A stretch of 64,000 bases of DNA from an uncultured Flavobacteriales bacterium. Its GTDB lineage: Bacteria; Bacteroidota; Bacteroidia; Flavobacteriales; Schleiferiaceae. Within the stretch, counting starts at the first letter, position 1, and each line of letters opens with the position of its first letter. Of this stretch, positions 43,678-55,124 are shown one piece after another. A model generated the notes under the pieces. The model saw nothing but the letters and a program-made list of their open reading frames with translations, had not been told where the DNA came from and did not search any database. Location of the stretch: the NCBI GenBank assembly GCA_905478295.1, contig CAJQHZ010000016.1, forward strand, positions 122,001 to 186,000, written 5' to 3'. The translations under genes and the position numbers were made by a program.

Positions 43678-46600
43678 ATGGTAAACCAAATTACTGCTCC
43701 ACAGGAGCGTATCAATTTTTCTTCCACTGCTATTAAGACGGCATTCCCGGACTTTTTAGATATTCAGTTGAAGAGTTTCATGGACTTCTTCCAGATAGAG
43801 ACGAAGCCATCAGAAAGATCAGAGGAAGGATTGTACCGTGTTTTCGCGGAAAACTTCCCTATTTCGGATTCAAGAAACAATTTTGTTCTTGAGTTCTTGG
43901 ACTACTTTGTAGATCCCCCGCGTTATTCGGAACGCGAATGTATCGAGCGAGGCTTGACATTCTGTGTTCCGTTGAAGGCGCGTCTAAAATTGTACTGTAC
44001 GGATCCAGAACACGAAGATTTTGAGACGATTGTCCAGGATGTGTATCTAGGAACCATTCCATACATGTCACCACGCGGTACTTTTATCGTGAATGGTGCA
44101 GAAAGAATTATCGTTAGCCAATTGCACCGTTCACCTGGTGTATTCTTTGGACAATCCTACCATGCGAACGGAACTAAATTGTATTCAGCCCGTATCATAC
44201 CGTTCAAAGGGTCATGGATCGAATTCGCTACTGACATCAATCAAGTCATGTACGCGTATATCGACCGTAAAAAGAAGTTGCCTGTAACGACCTTGTTACG
44301 TTCAATTGGTTTTGAAAGAGATAAAGACATCTTAGAAATCTTTGACCTTGCTGAGGAAGTGAAGGTTAGTAAAGCGTCGTTGAAGCGTTCAATCGGTCGT
44401 AAGCTTGCGGCAAGAGTATTGAAGACGTGGATTGAAGATTTCGTTGATGAAGACACTGGAGAAGTTGTATCTATCGAGCGTAATGAGGTTATTCTCGATC
44501 GTGATACTGTCTTAGATAAGGAGCACACGGAAGAAATTCTAGATGCTGAAGTGAATGCAATTCTATTGCATAAAGAAGACATTGCGTCTTCGGATTTTGC
44601 GATTATTCACAACACCTTACAGAAGGATCCAACAAATACAGAGAAAGAGGCCGTGGAGCACATCTACCGCCAACTTCGTAACGCTGAACCGCCAGATGAG
44701 GAAACTGCTCGCGGTATCATTGACAAATTATTCTTCTCTGAGCAACGTTACTCTTTAGGTGAGGTTGGTCGTTACCGTCTAAACAAGAAATTGTACAACG
44801 GCAGTGAGGAAGATTCGCAGGTATTGACAAAGGGTGACATTATCGAGATCATTAAGCGCTTGATTGAGTTGATCAATTCAAAAGCTGAGATCGATGATAT
44901 TGATCACTTGAGCAACCGTCGTGTACGTACAGTAGGCGAGCAAATGGCCAACCAATTTGGTGTCGGTCTTGCGCGTATGGCACGTACGATCCGCGAGCGT
45001 ATGAACGTTCGTGATAACGAAGTATTTACACCAATCGATTTGATTAACGCGAAGACGTTGTCTTCAGTTATCAATTCATTCTTTGGTACGAATCAGCTGT
45101 CTCAGTTTATGGATCAAACGAATCCATTGTCTGAGATTACGCACAAGCGTCGTCTTTCAGCTTTAGGACCTGGTGGTCTTTCTCGTGAGCGTGCTGGTTT
45201 CGAAGTACGTGATGTTCACTACACGCACTATGGACGTCTTTGTCCCATCGAAACACCGGAAGGGCCGAACATTGGTTTGATTTCTTCTTTGTGTGTTTAT
45301 GCTAAAGTAAATGGCATGGGATTCATTGAGACTCCTTACCGTTCTGTTGAGGATGGGAAAGTGGTTGTGGACCGCGAGCCAACGTACTTAAGTGCTGAGG
45401 AAGAAGAAGCGAAAGTAATTGCACAGGCGAATGCACCTATCAGCCCTGACGGTACATTCATCAATGATAAAGTTAAGGTACGTGAAGAAGGTGATTTCCC
45501 GGTTGTAGAGCCGGAAACTATCGACTTTATGGACGTTGCACCGAACCAGATTGCATCTATTTCAGCTTCATTGATTCCATTCTTAGAGCATGATGATGCA
45601 AACCGTGCATTGATGGGATCTAACATGATGCGTCAGGCCGTACCGTTGTTACGTCCTGAATCACCGATTGTAGGTACAGGTCTCGAACGCCAGGTTGCAA
45701 CCGATTCTCGAGTTTTAATTAACTCTGAAGGAGCGGGTACTGTAGAGTACGTGGATTCAATGCAAATCAAAATCAGCTACGATCGAACTGATGATGAGCG
45801 TGGAGTAAGCTTTGAGGACGATATTAAATCGTACCAATTGGTGAAATTCCAGAAGACCAACCAAGGAACGACCATCAACTTGAAGCCTATTGTAAAGAAA
45901 GGTGATCGTGTTGAATATGGTCAAGTTCTTTGTGAGGGTTATGCCACACAGCAAGGTGAATTGGCTTTAGGTCGTAACATGTTAGTGTCTTTCATGCCTT
46001 GGAAAGGGTATAACTTTGAGGATGCAATCGTTATTTCTGAGCGTGTCGTGCGTGAGGATATTTTTACTTCGATTCACATTGACGAATACTCTTTAGAGGT
46101 TCGTGATACGAAATTAGGAGCAGAAGAACTCACTGCAGATATCCCTAACGTTAGTGAGGAAGCTACAAAAGACTTAGACGAGAATGGAATCATTCGCGTA
46201 GGTGCTGAGATCAAGCCAGGTGATATCCTCATCGGTAAGATTACACCAAAAGGCGAGAGCGATCCTTCTCCTGAAGAGAAACTTCTACGTGCCATCTTTG
46301 GAGACAAGGCCGGTGATGTAAAAGATGCTTCTTTGAAAGCTTCTCCATCTTTGAATGGGGTAGTTATAGATAAGAAGCTCTTTACGCGCTTAGTTAAAGA
46401 CAAACGTCAACGTGCGGAAGACAAAGAAGAAATTGGCCAATTGGACCTTCAGATGGAGGCCGAATTAGCTGAATTGAAATCTGTATTCGTAAACAAATTG
46501 AGTGTTTTAGTTTCGGGTAAAACAAGTCAAGGTGTGAAGAACGACCTGAATGAAGACGTAATTCCAAAAGGAACGAAGTTTACATTGAAGGCGTTGAATG

Positions 46601-47496
46601 CTATTGAGGATTACAGTCGCATCGTAGGTGGTAAATGGACTACTGATGCTGAACGTAATGATAAGATCGATACGGTCATTCACAACTACAAAATCAAGGT
46701 CAACGATATTCAGGGATCATACCGTCGTATGCGATTCGCGATTACTGTGGGGGATGAACTTCCAGCAGGAATCATGAAGCTGGCTAAAGTTTACATCGCT
46801 AAGAAGCGTAAGCTTAAGGTGGGTGATAAGATGGCAGGTCGTCACGGTAATAAGGGTATTGTTGCTCGTATCGTTCGTGATGAGGATATGCCGTTCCTAG
46901 AAGATGGAACGCCAGTGGATATTGTTTTGAACCCATTGGGTGTACCGTCGCGTATGAACATTGGTCAGATTTACGAAACCGTTCTTGGATGGGCAGGTCG
47001 TAAGTTGGATAAGAAGTTTGCTACGCCAATTTTTGACGGTGCTTCTCTTGATGATATTTCAAGCTACGTAACTGAAGCTGGTTTGCCAGAGTTTGGCCAC
47101 ACGCAACTTTACGATGGTGGTACAGGTCAGCCGTTTGATCAAAAAGCAACTGTAGGTATTATCTACATGTTGAAACTAGGTCACATGGTTGATGATAAGA
47201 TGCACGCACGTTCAATTGGTCCGTATTCATTGATAACGCAACAACCATTAGGAGGTAAAGCTCAGTTTGGTGGTCAGCGCTTTGGTGAAATGGAGGTTTG
47301 GGCACTTGAAGCATTCGGTGCAGCGAATATTTTACGTGAGATCCTCACAGTGAAGTCAGATGACGTCGTAGGACGTGCGAAGACTTACGAGGCAATCGTA
47401 AAAGGCGAGCGAATGCCGCAACCAGGAATTCCAGAATCGTTCAACGTGTTATTGCACGAATTGAAAGGTTTAGGATTGAAAGTAACGTTGGACTAA
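43678..47496 (+). CDS. rpoB: DNA-directed RNA polymerase subunit beta
   Basis: Large catalytic subunit of RNA polymerase and the rifampicin target. 1272 residues, the usual Bacteroidota length. The rifampicin-region sequence [33 protein letters not shown]-type segment lies near residues 465-500, with no substitution I can call as resistance. Other landmarks: the RHGNKG segment (about 1055-1060) and the C-terminal [10 protein letters not shown] motif. The 5' leader holds the attenuator. rpoC starts 55 bases after the stop. Confidence 0.98.
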   Translation: MVNQITAPQERINFSSTAIKTAFPDFLDIQLKSFMDFFQIETKPSERSEEGLYRVFAENFPISDSRNNFVLEFLDYFVDPPRYSERECIERGLTFCVPLKARLKLYCTDPEHEDFETIVQDVYLGTIPYMSPRGTFIVNGAERIIVSQLHRSPGVFFGQSYHANGTKLYSARIIPFKGSWIEFATDINQVMYAYIDRKKKLPVTTLLRSIGFERDKDILEIFDLAEEVKVSKASLKRSIGRKLAARVLKTWIEDFVDEDTGEVVSIERNEVILDRDTVLDKEHTEEILDAEVNAILLHKEDIASSDFAIIHNTLQKDPTNTEKEAVEHIYRQLRNAEPPDEETARGIIDKLFFSEQRYSLGEVGRYRLNKKLYNGSEEDSQVLTKGDIIEIIKRLIELINSKAEIDDIDHLSNRRVRTVGEQMANQFGVGLARMARTIRERMNVRDNEVFTPIDLINAKTLSSVINSFFGTNQLSQFMDQTNPLSEITHKRRLSALGPGGLSRERAGFEVRDVHYTHYGRLCPIETPEGPNIGLISSLCVYAKVNGMGFIETPYRSVEDGKVVVDREPTYLSAEEEEAKVIAQANAPISPDGTFINDKVKVREEGDFPVVEPETIDFMDVAPNQIASISASLIPFLEHDDANRALMGSNMMRQAVPLLRPESPIVGTGLERQVATDSRVLINSEGAGTVEYVDSMQIKISYDRTDDERGVSFEDDIKSYQLVKFQKTNQGTTINLKPIVKKGDRVEYGQVLCEGYATQQGELALGRNMLVSFMPWKGYNFEDAIVISERVVREDIFTSIHIDEYSLEVRDTKLGAEELTADIPNVSEEATKDLDENGIIRVGAEIKPGDILIGKITPKGESDPSPEEKLLRAIFGDKAGDVKDASLKASPSLNGVVIDKKLFTRLVKDKRQRAEDKEEIGQLDLQMEAELAELKSVFVNKLSVLVSGKTSQGVKNDLNEDVIPKGTKFTLKALNAIEDYSRIVGGKWTTDAERNDKIDTVIHNYKIKVNDIQGSYRRMRFAITVGDELPAGIMKLAKVYIAKKRKLKVGDKMAGRHGNKGIVARIVRDEDMPFLEDGTPVDIVLNPLGVPSRMNIGQIYETVLGWAGRKLDKKFATPIFDGASLDDISSYVTEAGLPEFGHTQLYDGGTGQPFDQKATVGIIYMLKLGHMVDDKMHARSIGPYSLITQQPLGGKAQFGGQRFGEMEVWALEAFGAANILREILTVKSDDVVGRAKTYEAIVKGERMPQPGIPESFNVLLHELKGLGLKVTLD

Positions 47497-47510
47497 TTAA
47501 TTGAGTAATC

Positions 47511-47532
47511 TCCGCAGTCTTCGGGCTGCGGA
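47511..47532 (+). other. TTCG-loop hairpin between rpoB and rpoC
   Basis: Stem TCCGCAGTC/GGCTGCGGA (one T-G pair) closed by a TTCG tetraloop, 19 bases before the rpoC ATG. No T tract, so it is probably an RNA-stability or processing element, not a terminator. Confidence 0.6.
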
Positions 47533-47551
47533 CTACAATAAAAATCGCATT

Positions 47552-50500
47552 ATGGCTCTTAGAAAAAGCGATAAACAACAAAACAGCGCCTTCAGCAAGA
47601 TCACAATCTCGTTGACAGCGCCTGAAACCATCCTTGAGAACAGTCACGGAGAGGTTTTGAAACCAGAAACAATCAACTACCGTACTCACAAGCCTGAGCG
47701 CGACGGTTTATTCTGTGAGCGTATTTTCGGTCCTGTAAAGGATTACGAATGTGCTTGTGGAAAGTACAAGCGTATCCGCTACAAGGGAATCGTTTGTGAC
47801 CGCTGTGGTGTTGAGGTTACGGAGAAGAAAGTGCGTCGCGATCGTGTTGGCCACATTTCCTTGGTAGTTCCTGTAGTTCACATTTGGTATTTCCGCTCGC
47901 TTCCGAATAAAATTGGTTACCTCTTAGGTCTTCCATCCAAGAAATTGGACATGATTATCTATTACGAGCGTTACGTGGTTATTCAGGCGGGTAATGCGGT
48001 GGATAATGAGGGTAATCCCCTGACACGTCTGCAGTTCTTAACAGAGGATGAGTATCTGGATGCAATGGAGCGTTTGCCTATTGAAAATCAGTACTTAGAT
48101 GATGCTGACCCTACCAAATTCGTTGCGAAAATGGGAGCGCAGGCTGTTCAAGCGCTGTTAGGTACCTTAGATTTAGATTCTCTGTCTTTCGAATTACGTC
48201 ACAAAGCTAATACGGAAACGTCGCAGCAACGTAAGCAAGAGGCTTTAAAGCGTTTGCAGGTAGTTGAGAGCCTACGCGATGCAAATACGCGTATTGAGAA
48301 TAATCCAGAGTGGATGGTGATGAGCGTTGTACCGGTTATACCGCCAGAACTACGTCCATTAGTACCATTAGACGGTGGTCGTTTTGCAACATCAGATTTG
48401 AATGATCTGTACCGTCGTGTAATTATCCGTAACAACCGTTTGAAGCGTCTTCTTGAAATCAAGGCACCAGAGGTGATCTTGAGAAACGAAAAACGCATGC
48501 TTCAGGAATCTGTAGATAGTCTTTTCGATAATACTCGTAAGTCGTCCGCAGTAAAGACTGAGAGCAACCGTCCTTTGAAATCACTTTCAGACTCTTTGAA
48601 AGGTAAGCAAGGTCGTTTCCGTCAAAATCTATTGGGTAAGCGTGTTGATTACTCTGCACGTTCGGTAATTGTTGTAGGTCCAGAATTGAAACTACACGAA
48701 TGTGGTCTTCCTAAGAATATGGCTGCAGAACTTTACAAGCCGTTCATCGTACGTAAGTTGATTGAAAGAGGTATTGTGAAGACTGTGAAGTCTGGTAAGA
48801 AGATCATCGATCGTCGTGACCCAGTTGTTTGGGATATCCTAGAAAACGTGATGAAAGGTCATCCGGTACTCTTGAACCGTGCACCGACGCTTCACCGTTT
48901 GGGTATACAAGCATTCCAGCCGAAGCTTATTGAGGGTAAAGCAATCCAATTGCACCCACTAGCGTGTACGGCATTTAATGCGGATTTCGATGGTGATCAG
49001 ATGGCTGTTCACCTTCCTTTAGGTCCAGCAGCGATTTTAGAAGCACAGTTATTGATGCTTGCTTCACACAACATTTTGAACCCTGCAAACGGTTCTCCTA
49101 TCACAGTTCCTTCACAGGATATGGTTTTGGGTCTATACTACATGACCAAACCTATGAAGAACACAAAGGAGATGCCTGTTCGTGGTGAAGGAATGGTGTT
49201 CTATTCTCCTGAAGAAGTTGAAATCGCCCTTAACGAAGGTGCCGTTGATCTTCACGCTTTGATCAAAATCAAGGGTCGTGTAGAGCAAGCAGACGGGACA
49301 ATGGCCATGGAATTCATCGATACCACTGTCGGTCGTGTACTTTTCAATCAAGCCGTACCAGAACGAGTGGCGTTCATCAATGAAATTTTAACGAAGAAGG
49401 CACTTCGCGGTATCATCGCCAATGTTTTGAAAAAGACAGATGTACCTGCTACAGCTAAATTCTTAGACGATATTAAGTCTATGGGTTACGGACGTGCATT
49501 CCGTGGAGGACTATCGTTCTCTCTGAATGACATTCGTATTCCTGATGCAAAAGCAACATTGATTTCGGAAGCATCGGAGGAAGTGGAAGGAATTTTCGCT
49601 TCGTACAACATGGGACTTATTACTAATAACGAACGTTACAACCAGGTCATTGATGTTTGGACAAACACGAATGCGCGTTTGACTCAAGCTGCAATGAGTA
49701 CATTGATCAACGACCGTCAAGGTTTTAACCCGATTTACATGATGCTCGATTCTGGAGCACGTGGTTCTAAGGAGCAGATTCGTCAGCTCTCTGGTATGCG
49801 TGGTTTGATGGCTAAGCCGCAGAAATCTGGATCAGCAGGTGGTGAAATCATCGAAAATCCGATCATCTCTAACTTTAAGGAAGGTCTATCCATCCTTGAG
49901 TACTTTATTTCTACGCACGGTGCACGTAAAGGTCTTGCAGATACGGCATTGAAAACGGCGGATGCTGGTTACTTAACCCGTCGTCTGCACGATGTTGCAC
50001 AAGATGTAGTGGTTAATGAAGTAGATTGTGGAACATTACGTGGTCTTGAGGTAAGCGCTCTAAAGAAGAGTGATGAAATCGTTGAGACGCTCGCAGAGCG
50101 TATCATTGGCCGTGTATCTCTAAATGATGTTATCGACCCGTTAACGGACGAAGTATACATTGTTTCGGGCGAGGAAATCACGGAAGAGATCGCCCTGAAA
50201 ATTGACGCATCTCCGATTGAAACTGTAGAAGTTCGCTCACCGTTAACGTGTGGAACGAAAAGAGGTATTTGTGAGAAGTGTTACGGGACGAACCTTGCGA
50301 CGAGTAAAATGGCTCAAGCAGGAGATAGTGTTGGTGTAATTGCTGCACAATCTATTGGTGAGCCTGGTACACAGTTGACCCTACGTACCTTCCACGTTGG
50401 GGGTACAGCAGGTAACGTTAGTGAGGAAAACAAAGTTTTAGCGAAGTTTAACGGTAAAGTTGAATTAGAAGATGTTAGAACTGTAGAAGGAGATAATGGT

Positions 50501-51844
50501 GATACGATTGTTATCGGCCGAACTGGTGAGATGCGTATCGTGGATACTAAAACGGGCCGTACTGTAATGACCAATATGATTCCTTACGGGGGTATTTTGA
50601 AGGTGAAAAATGGTGCGAAGGTGAAGCAAGGGGCGGAGATCGTTCAATGGGATCCTTACAATGCCGTAATTATCTCTGAGATGCCAGGTAAGATTGGTTA
50701 CAAGGATATCATTCAAGGAACCACGTATAAGGTTGAGATTGATGAGCAGACCGGTTTCCAAGACAAAGTAATTTCTGAAAACCGTGACCGTAAGTTGGTA
50801 CCAACTATCCAGGTATTAGATTCGGATGGTAATGAAGTCAAGAACTACACTCTTCCAGTAGGTGCACATTTGATGGTAGAAGAAGGTGAAGATATTCCTG
50901 CGGGTAAAATTCTTGTTAAGATTGCTCGTAAGAGCGCTAAGGCGGGTGATATTACCGGTGGTCTCCCACGTGTAACTGAATTATTCGAAGCACGTAATCC
51001 ATCGAATCCTGCTGTTGTTGCTGCAATTGATGGTATCGTTAGCTACGGAAAAATTAAGCGTGGTAATCGTGAGATTATTATCGAGAGCCGTACTGGTGAA
51101 GTGAAGAAATACTTGATTAATTTGAGCAAGCAAATTCTCGTTCAAGAGAATGACTTCGTGAAAGCAGGAACTCCGCTCTCTGATGGTGCAATAACACCTA
51201 ACGACATTCTTGCGATCAAAGGCCCAACTGCGGTTCAATCGTATTTGGTGAATGAAATTCAAGAGGTATACCGCCTCCAAGGAGTGAAGATTAACGACAA
51301 GCACTTTGAGGTAATTGTACGTCAGATGATGCGTAAGGTTAAGATTCAAGATACTGGAGACACGTTGTTCTTAGAGGGTAATTTGGTTCATGCCATTGAC
51401 TTTATCGAAGAAAACGATCGCATCTTCGGAATGAAGGTAGTGGAGAATGCAGGTGATAGTGCCAACTTGAAAGAAGGTCAAATCCTTAGTACTCGTGAGT
51501 TGCGCGATGAAAACAGTTTGTTACGTCGTGAAGACAAAGCATTAGTGGAAGCACGCGATGCGAGTCCAGCAACTGCTGCTCCAGTTCTTCAGGGTATTAC
51601 AAGAGCATCACTACAAACGAAATCATTCATCTCAGCAGCTTCCTTCCAGGAGACGACTAAGGTGTTGAATGAGGCTTCTGTAAATGCGAAAGAAGATACG
51701 CTTGAAGGTTTGAAAGAAAACGTTATTGTGGGTCACTTGATTCCGGCGGGTACGGGTCTTAAGAAATACCGCGAAACAGTGGTAGGTTCTAAAGAAGAGT
51801 ATGAGAAAATGCAGGATACAATGGCTGCAGAAGTTGTAGAATAA
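47552..51844 (+). CDS. rpoC: DNA-directed RNA polymerase subunit beta'
   Basis: Subunit with the catalytic magnesium site. 1430 residues from ATG 47552; the frame extends up to a TTG at 47501 but that stretch covers the intergenic hairpin and is not conserved-looking. Zinc-ribbon cysteines C67, C69, C82 and C85 are at the N-terminus. The active-site [10 protein letters not shown] is at 476-485, with D478, D480 and D482 as metal ligands. A second zinc site ([13 protein letters not shown]) lies near 900-915. The DUF3467 gene follows after 15 bases. Confidence 0.98.
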   Translation: MALRKSDKQQNSAFSKITISLTAPETILENSHGEVLKPETINYRTHKPERDGLFCERIFGPVKDYECACGKYKRIRYKGIVCDRCGVEVTEKKVRRDRVGHISLVVPVVHIWYFRSLPNKIGYLLGLPSKKLDMIIYYERYVVIQAGNAVDNEGNPLTRLQFLTEDEYLDAMERLPIENQYLDDADPTKFVAKMGAQAVQALLGTLDLDSLSFELRHKANTETSQQRKQEALKRLQVVESLRDANTRIENNPEWMVMSVVPVIPPELRPLVPLDGGRFATSDLNDLYRRVIIRNNRLKRLLEIKAPEVILRNEKRMLQESVDSLFDNTRKSSAVKTESNRPLKSLSDSLKGKQGRFRQNLLGKRVDYSARSVIVVGPELKLHECGLPKNMAAELYKPFIVRKLIERGIVKTVKSGKKIIDRRDPVVWDILENVMKGHPVLLNRAPTLHRLGIQAFQPKLIEGKAIQLHPLACTAFNADFDGDQMAVHLPLGPAAILEAQLLMLASHNILNPANGSPITVPSQDMVLGLYYMTKPMKNTKEMPVRGEGMVFYSPEEVEIALNEGAVDLHALIKIKGRVEQADGTMAMEFIDTTVGRVLFNQAVPERVAFINEILTKKALRGIIANVLKKTDVPATAKFLDDIKSMGYGRAFRGGLSFSLNDIRIPDAKATLISEASEEVEGIFASYNMGLITNNERYNQVIDVWTNTNARLTQAAMSTLINDRQGFNPIYMMLDSGARGSKEQIRQLSGMRGLMAKPQKSGSAGGEIIENPIISNFKEGLSILEYFISTHGARKGLADTALKTADAGYLTRRLHDVAQDVVVNEVDCGTLRGLEVSALKKSDEIVETLAERIIGRVSLNDVIDPLTDEVYIVSGEEITEEIALKIDASPIETVEVRSPLTCGTKRGICEKCYGTNLATSKMAQAGDSVGVIAAQSIGEPGTQLTLRTFHVGGTAGNVSEENKVLAKFNGKVELEDVRTVEGDNGDTIVIGRTGEMRIVDTKTGRTVMTNMIPYGGILKVKNGAKVKQGAEIVQWDPYNAVIISEMPGKIGYKDIIQGTTYKVEIDEQTGFQDKVISENRDRKLVPTIQVLDSDGNEVKNYTLPVGAHLMVEEGEDIPAGKILVKIARKSAKAGDITGGLPRVTELFEARNPSNPAVVAAIDGIVSYGKIKRGNREIIIESRTGEVKKYLINLSKQILVQENDFVKAGTPLSDGAITPNDILAIKGPTAVQSYLVNEIQEVYRLQGVKINDKHFEVIVRQMMRKVKIQDTGDTLFLEGNLVHAIDFIEENDRIFGMKVVENAGDSANLKEGQILSTRELRDENSLLRREDKALVEARDASPATAAPVLQGITRASLQTKSFISAASFQETTKVLNEASVNAKEDTLEGLKENVIVGHLIPAGTGLKKYRETVVGSKEEYEKMQDTMAAEVVE

Positions 51845-51859
51845 ACTGAAGTAAGAGAA

Positions 51860-52171
51860 ATGGCAGAGCAGAATAAAGACAGTCAAATTAATATTGAGTT
51901 AAGTGAAGACATGGCGCAAGGGGTTTATAGTAATCTCGTTGCCATCAATCATAGCCCAACGGAATTTGTCCTTGATTTTATTCAGATGATGCCGGGTGTT
52001 CCTAAAGCGAAAGTGCAATCAAGGGTAATATTAACTCCTGAGCATGCAAAGAGACTTTTGCAAGCTCTTGGGGAAAATGTTTCCCGCTACGAACAGAACT
52101 TCGGTGATGTTCGAACGCACGAACCGCCGCAGGTACCGTTAAACTTTGGCGGTCCTACAGGTCAAGCTTAA
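51860..52171 (+). CDS. DUF3467 protein
   Basis: 103-residue soluble protein of the DUF3467 family, found widely in Bacteroidota, often right after rpoC, and without known function. The core INIELSEDMAQGVYSNLVAI and the SRVILTPEHAKRLLQAL segment are typical; the tail is proline-rich (HEPPQVPLNFGG). Only 15 bases separate it from rpoC, and a terminator follows, so it is the last gene of the RNA polymerase operon. That constant position suggests a role tied to transcription or its regulation (inference). Confidence 0.88.
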   Translation: MAEQNKDSQINIELSEDMAQGVYSNLVAINHSPTEFVLDFIQMMPGVPKAKVQSRVILTPEHAKRLLQALGENVSRYEQNFGDVRTHEPPQVPLNFGGPTGQA

Positions 52172-52192
52172 ATATTTTTCTTGAAAAATATG

Positions 52193-52220
52193 AACCCTCG
52201 GCATGTGCCGGGGGTTTTCT
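52193..52220 (+). terminator. Terminator of the rpoBC-DUF3467 operon
   Basis: Stem AACCCTCGGC/GCCGGGGGTT (one T-G pair) with ATGT loop and T tract. Confidence 0.88.
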
Positions 52221-52241
52221 ATTTAATAGAAGCTCAGTGCC

Positions 52242-53690
52242 ATGAAAAATAGATATCTATATTTTGCCATACTCTTGTCATTTACCGGTCAAGCGCAAAT
52301 TTATTCGGGAACGACCTCATTAGGTTCTAGTATGACTCTTGATATTACCATGAACACTACTACTGATTCTTTGGAAATGGAGTTTAGTGGACCATCTTCG
52401 GGCTACTTTTCCGTGGGTTTTGGTAGCACGGGCATGAATGGTACATACATTCTTTTAGTCAATTCGAATGGGACTATGGCTGAACGTAAGTTGGGGCAAT
52501 ACAACGGTGGTTCTGTCTTGACTTCGTCCATAGCTTACAGTGCGGTTACTGCCGGAACTACTCGCACGGCGTACATTGAACGTTCTAGAATTGGAGCTTC
52601 GGCTAATCATTATACTTTTCCAGTTAGTGGCGGATCCATTCCATTGATTTGGGCAAAAGGAGGAACATCATTCGGAAATCATGGTAATGCAAATAGAGGT
52701 ATAGGAACTATTAATCTTGTCAATCAGTGCAACATTCCAACAACGACATTAACACCTCTAAGTATTTGTCTTGGTGATTCCGTGCAAATCTTCGGTGAGT
52801 GGATAAGCCAGCCAGGTACCATTTCAGATACGCTTGTAACGACCATAGGATGTGATTCGATTGTCGAACAGAGCGTGCAGTATACGGCACCTGTCGTCAA
52901 TACCTTGCCGTCTTTAAGTATATGTCAAGGAGACAGCGCTCAGGTCTTCGGAACTTGGATAACTACCGCAACAACGCTGTATGATTCTTTATCTACCCCA
53001 GCAGGATGTGATTCCGTGGTAGCGCAAGAGGTTATTGTGAATGCTACAGTGACTAATACGATTACTGCTGCAGACCTTTGCGCTGGAGATAGCGTATTCT
53101 ATTTAGATGCTTGGCGCACAGATACAGGTGCAGTAGTGTACAACGGCGCGACGGCACTGGGCTGTGATTCTGTGGTTATGGGTAGGGTAGAGTACTTACC
53201 TACTGTTGATACCGGTTCTATTTGGACAGGATTTTTAGATGCCAGTATGTTCGTTGGGACAGACCTAGGAGCGACTTATTACTGGTTCAATTGTAACACG
53301 GGGGCTTTTGTAGATACCACCATGGGTGCTGATACCATCAACCCAGGCAATGAGTTTTTACAAGCTCCTGATACAGGGTATTATGCTGCGATCATCGTGA
53401 AGCCAGGGTTCTGTTCAGATACCTCTGCGTGTAAGTATTACTACGTAGATGTTCCGGAATACGATTACGGTATTTCTCTTCGCCCTATTCCAGCTAATAC
53501 AGCCCTCCTTATTTCACTCGATAACTTTGGTGGCCCGCTTACTTACGAGATTATTGGTATTACTGGGAAACGTGCGGCTGAAGGTATTATAAAAGAATCT
53601 CAAGAGGTTGTCGATCTTTCCAGGTATGCTTCAGGTTTGTACTTTCTTCGGTTAGAAGACGGTCGAACCATGAAATTTTTAAAGGAGTAA
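52242..53690 (+). CDS. Secreted DOMON-like protein with Cys repeats and T9SS sorting tail
   Basis: 482-residue T9SS cargo. Signal peptide (about 1-19), then a DOMON-like beta domain (about 20-160; SGYFSVGFGSTGMNGTYI is typical of the haem/sugar-binding DOMON fold). Three repeats of about 55 residues follow (about 170-330), each with a C-x-GDS motif and a GCDS motif (CLGDS...GCDS, CQGDS...GCDS, CAGDS...GCDS), as in Bacteroidota adhesin-type proteins; the cysteine pairs probably form disulfides. The last 75 residues (LRPIPANT onward) are a type A sorting domain. Function unknown; surface adhesion or binding is a guess. Confidence 0.8.
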   Translation: MKNRYLYFAILLSFTGQAQIYSGTTSLGSSMTLDITMNTTTDSLEMEFSGPSSGYFSVGFGSTGMNGTYILLVNSNGTMAERKLGQYNGGSVLTSSIAYSAVTAGTTRTAYIERSRIGASANHYTFPVSGGSIPLIWAKGGTSFGNHGNANRGIGTINLVNQCNIPTTTLTPLSICLGDSVQIFGEWISQPGTISDTLVTTIGCDSIVEQSVQYTAPVVNTLPSLSICQGDSAQVFGTWITTATTLYDSLSTPAGCDSVVAQEVIVNATVTNTITAADLCAGDSVFYLDAWRTDTGAVVYNGATALGCDSVVMGRVEYLPTVDTGSIWTGFLDASMFVGTDLGATYYWFNCNTGAFVDTTMGADTINPGNEFLQAPDTGYYAAIIVKPGFCSDTSACKYYYVDVPEYDYGISLRPIPANTALLISLDNFGGPLTYEIIGITGKRAAEGIIKESQEVVDLSRYASGLYFLRLEDGRTMKFLKE

Positions 53691-53700
53691 AAGAGGAGTG

Positions 53701-53724
53701 TCCCGTTGTACTTAATGGGATTTG
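53701..53724. terminator. Weak hairpin between convergent genes
   Basis: Seven-base-pair stem TCCCGTT/AATGGGA, loop GTACTT, then TTTG. Lies between the T9SS cargo gene and the aminotransferase stop; modest as a terminator. Confidence 0.5.
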
Positions 53725-53726
53725 AT

Positions 53727-54920
53727 TTAGGCACTAAATTCCTCGATCACACGAAGAATAAGCTTCAATCCTTTATCGAGTTCTTCCCTAGAAATAGTAA
53801 GCGGTGGTGTGATACGAATAGCATTCTCTGCGAACAGGAAACTGTTGGTTATCAATCCTTCTTGTTCTAATCGGGCAATGACCGCAAAACTGTCTATTTC
53901 AGGCTTGAGCCACAGGCAGTACATGAGTCCCTTACCACTGATCTTTTCAATACTAGGATGAACGAGCACATCTCGAATGTGCTGCTCCTTGGCCGGGATT
54001 CCTGCCATGAGATCAGGGGAAGATTCAAGTGCTTCAAAGACTCCTAGAGAGGCTGCACAACTCACTGGGTTACCGCCAAAGGTGGTGATGTGCCCGAGGA
54101 TGGGATCTGCTTGTATTACTTTCATAATATGTTCGGGAGCTACAAAAGCGCCTAGAGGCAAACCGCCGCCGTAGGCTTTCGCCAAACACATGATATCCGG
54201 ACAGAAGCCATAGTCAAGGTGCGCAAACCATGGTCCAGTTCTGCCCATGCCGGTTTGAATCTCATCCAGAATCATCAATGCACCCACTTCTCTACAACGG
54301 GCGCGTACTGCAGTAATCCATGCGAGGTCCGCAGGAATATATCCACTACCTGCCTGAATACATTCAATCACAACGCCTGCCGTCTTTGAAGTGATCTGCT
54401 CAAGCACAGCGAAATCGTTAAAATTCGCCTGAAATGTATCTGGTAATAGCGGGTAATAACCGCCTTTATATTTGTCTGATCCTTGGATGCTTAAGGAACC
54501 GTGTGTTGAACCGTGGTAGCTGTTTTTAAAACTGATGAACTGGCTTCGACCGGTATATTTCTTAGCAATCTTCATGGAGGCTTCAATGGCCTCAGTACCA
54601 CTATTCACGAAGTAAACACGGTCCATACAAGGATGGAGCTTCTCTAAAGTTTTCTGGGCCAATTTTGCCTGCGGCCCAATAGCGAATTCACCATAGACCA
54701 TTACGTGCATGTGCTTTTTCACCTGCTCGAGAACAGATTCCACCACTGAGGGATGACCGTGTCCAAGGTTGGCCACAGATATCCCCGAGATAAAATCGAG
54801 ATAAGCCTTGCCTTCAGGGTCGTACAAGTAATTGCCCTCAGCACGATCAATAACTAGAGCGCTAGGAGCGCCAACCACTTGGGCGACATGATTTAAAAAA
54901 AGTGATTGGATGCTGGCCAT
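53727..54920 (-). CDS. Class III aminotransferase (acetylornithine/ornithine aminotransferase-like)
   Basis: PLP-dependent transaminase of fold type I, class III. 397 residues from ATG 54920. Features: SGTEAIEASMKIAKKYTG (PLP phosphate site), ILDEIQTGMGRTG (aspartate binding the pyridine nitrogen) and K248 in CLAKAYGGG as the Schiff-base lysine. The closest named relatives are acetylornithine, ornithine and 4-aminobutyrate aminotransferases; with no arginine genes nearby the substrate stays open. ATG 54920 is preferred to ATG 54953 because the -7 box (TATCTTCG) lies between them. Confidence 0.88.
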   Translation of the reverse strand: MASIQSLFLNHVAQVVGAPSALVIDRAEGNYLYDPEGKAYLDFISGISVANLGHGHPSVVESVLEQVKKHMHVMVYGEFAIGPQAKLAQKTLEKLHPCMDRVYFVNSGTEAIEASMKIAKKYTGRSQFISFKNSYHGSTHGSLSIQGSDKYKGGYYPLLPDTFQANFNDFAVLEQITSKTAGVVIECIQAGSGYIPADLAWITAVRARCREVGALMILDEIQTGMGRTGPWFAHLDYGFCPDIMCLAKAYGGGLPLGAFVAPEHIMKVIQADPILGHITTFGGNPVSCAASLGVFEALESSPDLMAGIPAKEQHIRDVLVHPSIEKISGKGLMYCLWLKPEIDSFAVIARLEQEGLITNSFLFAENAIRITPPLTISREELDKGLKLILRVIEEFSA

Positions 54921-54924
54921 GCCA

Positions 54925-54954
54925 CGAAGATACGTTCCACGGCCAAATAACAAT
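54925..54954 (-). promoter_or_regulatory. Promoter of the aminotransferase gene
   Basis: On the minus strand: ATTG (54954-54951), 18-base spacer, TATCTTCG (54932-54925, one mismatch), ending 4 bases before the ATG. Predicts a leaderless or nearly leaderless mRNA. Confidence 0.5.
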
Positions 54955-54958
54955 CCCC

Positions 54959-54974
54959 GAGCGCTTAAGTGCTC
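54959..54974. promoter_or_regulatory. 16-base near-palindrome next to the aminotransferase -33 box
   Basis: GAGCGCTTAAGTGCTC, symmetric except for one pair, just upstream of the -33 element. Possible operator. The remaining 150 bases to 55124 show no gene, terminator or other repeat. Confidence 0.35.
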
Positions 54975-55124
54975 AAGGTTTTTGCTGTGAAGATTTATAT
55001 TTCTTCATTTTACTTAATTTCCTGCTTTCAATTTGGTTTGAGACCGTTTCTTGTTGCCAAGACACTCAGAGAACTTCTTATCACAATTCGGCGTATCTAA
55101 TAACGACCCGCGTAATATAGTTCC

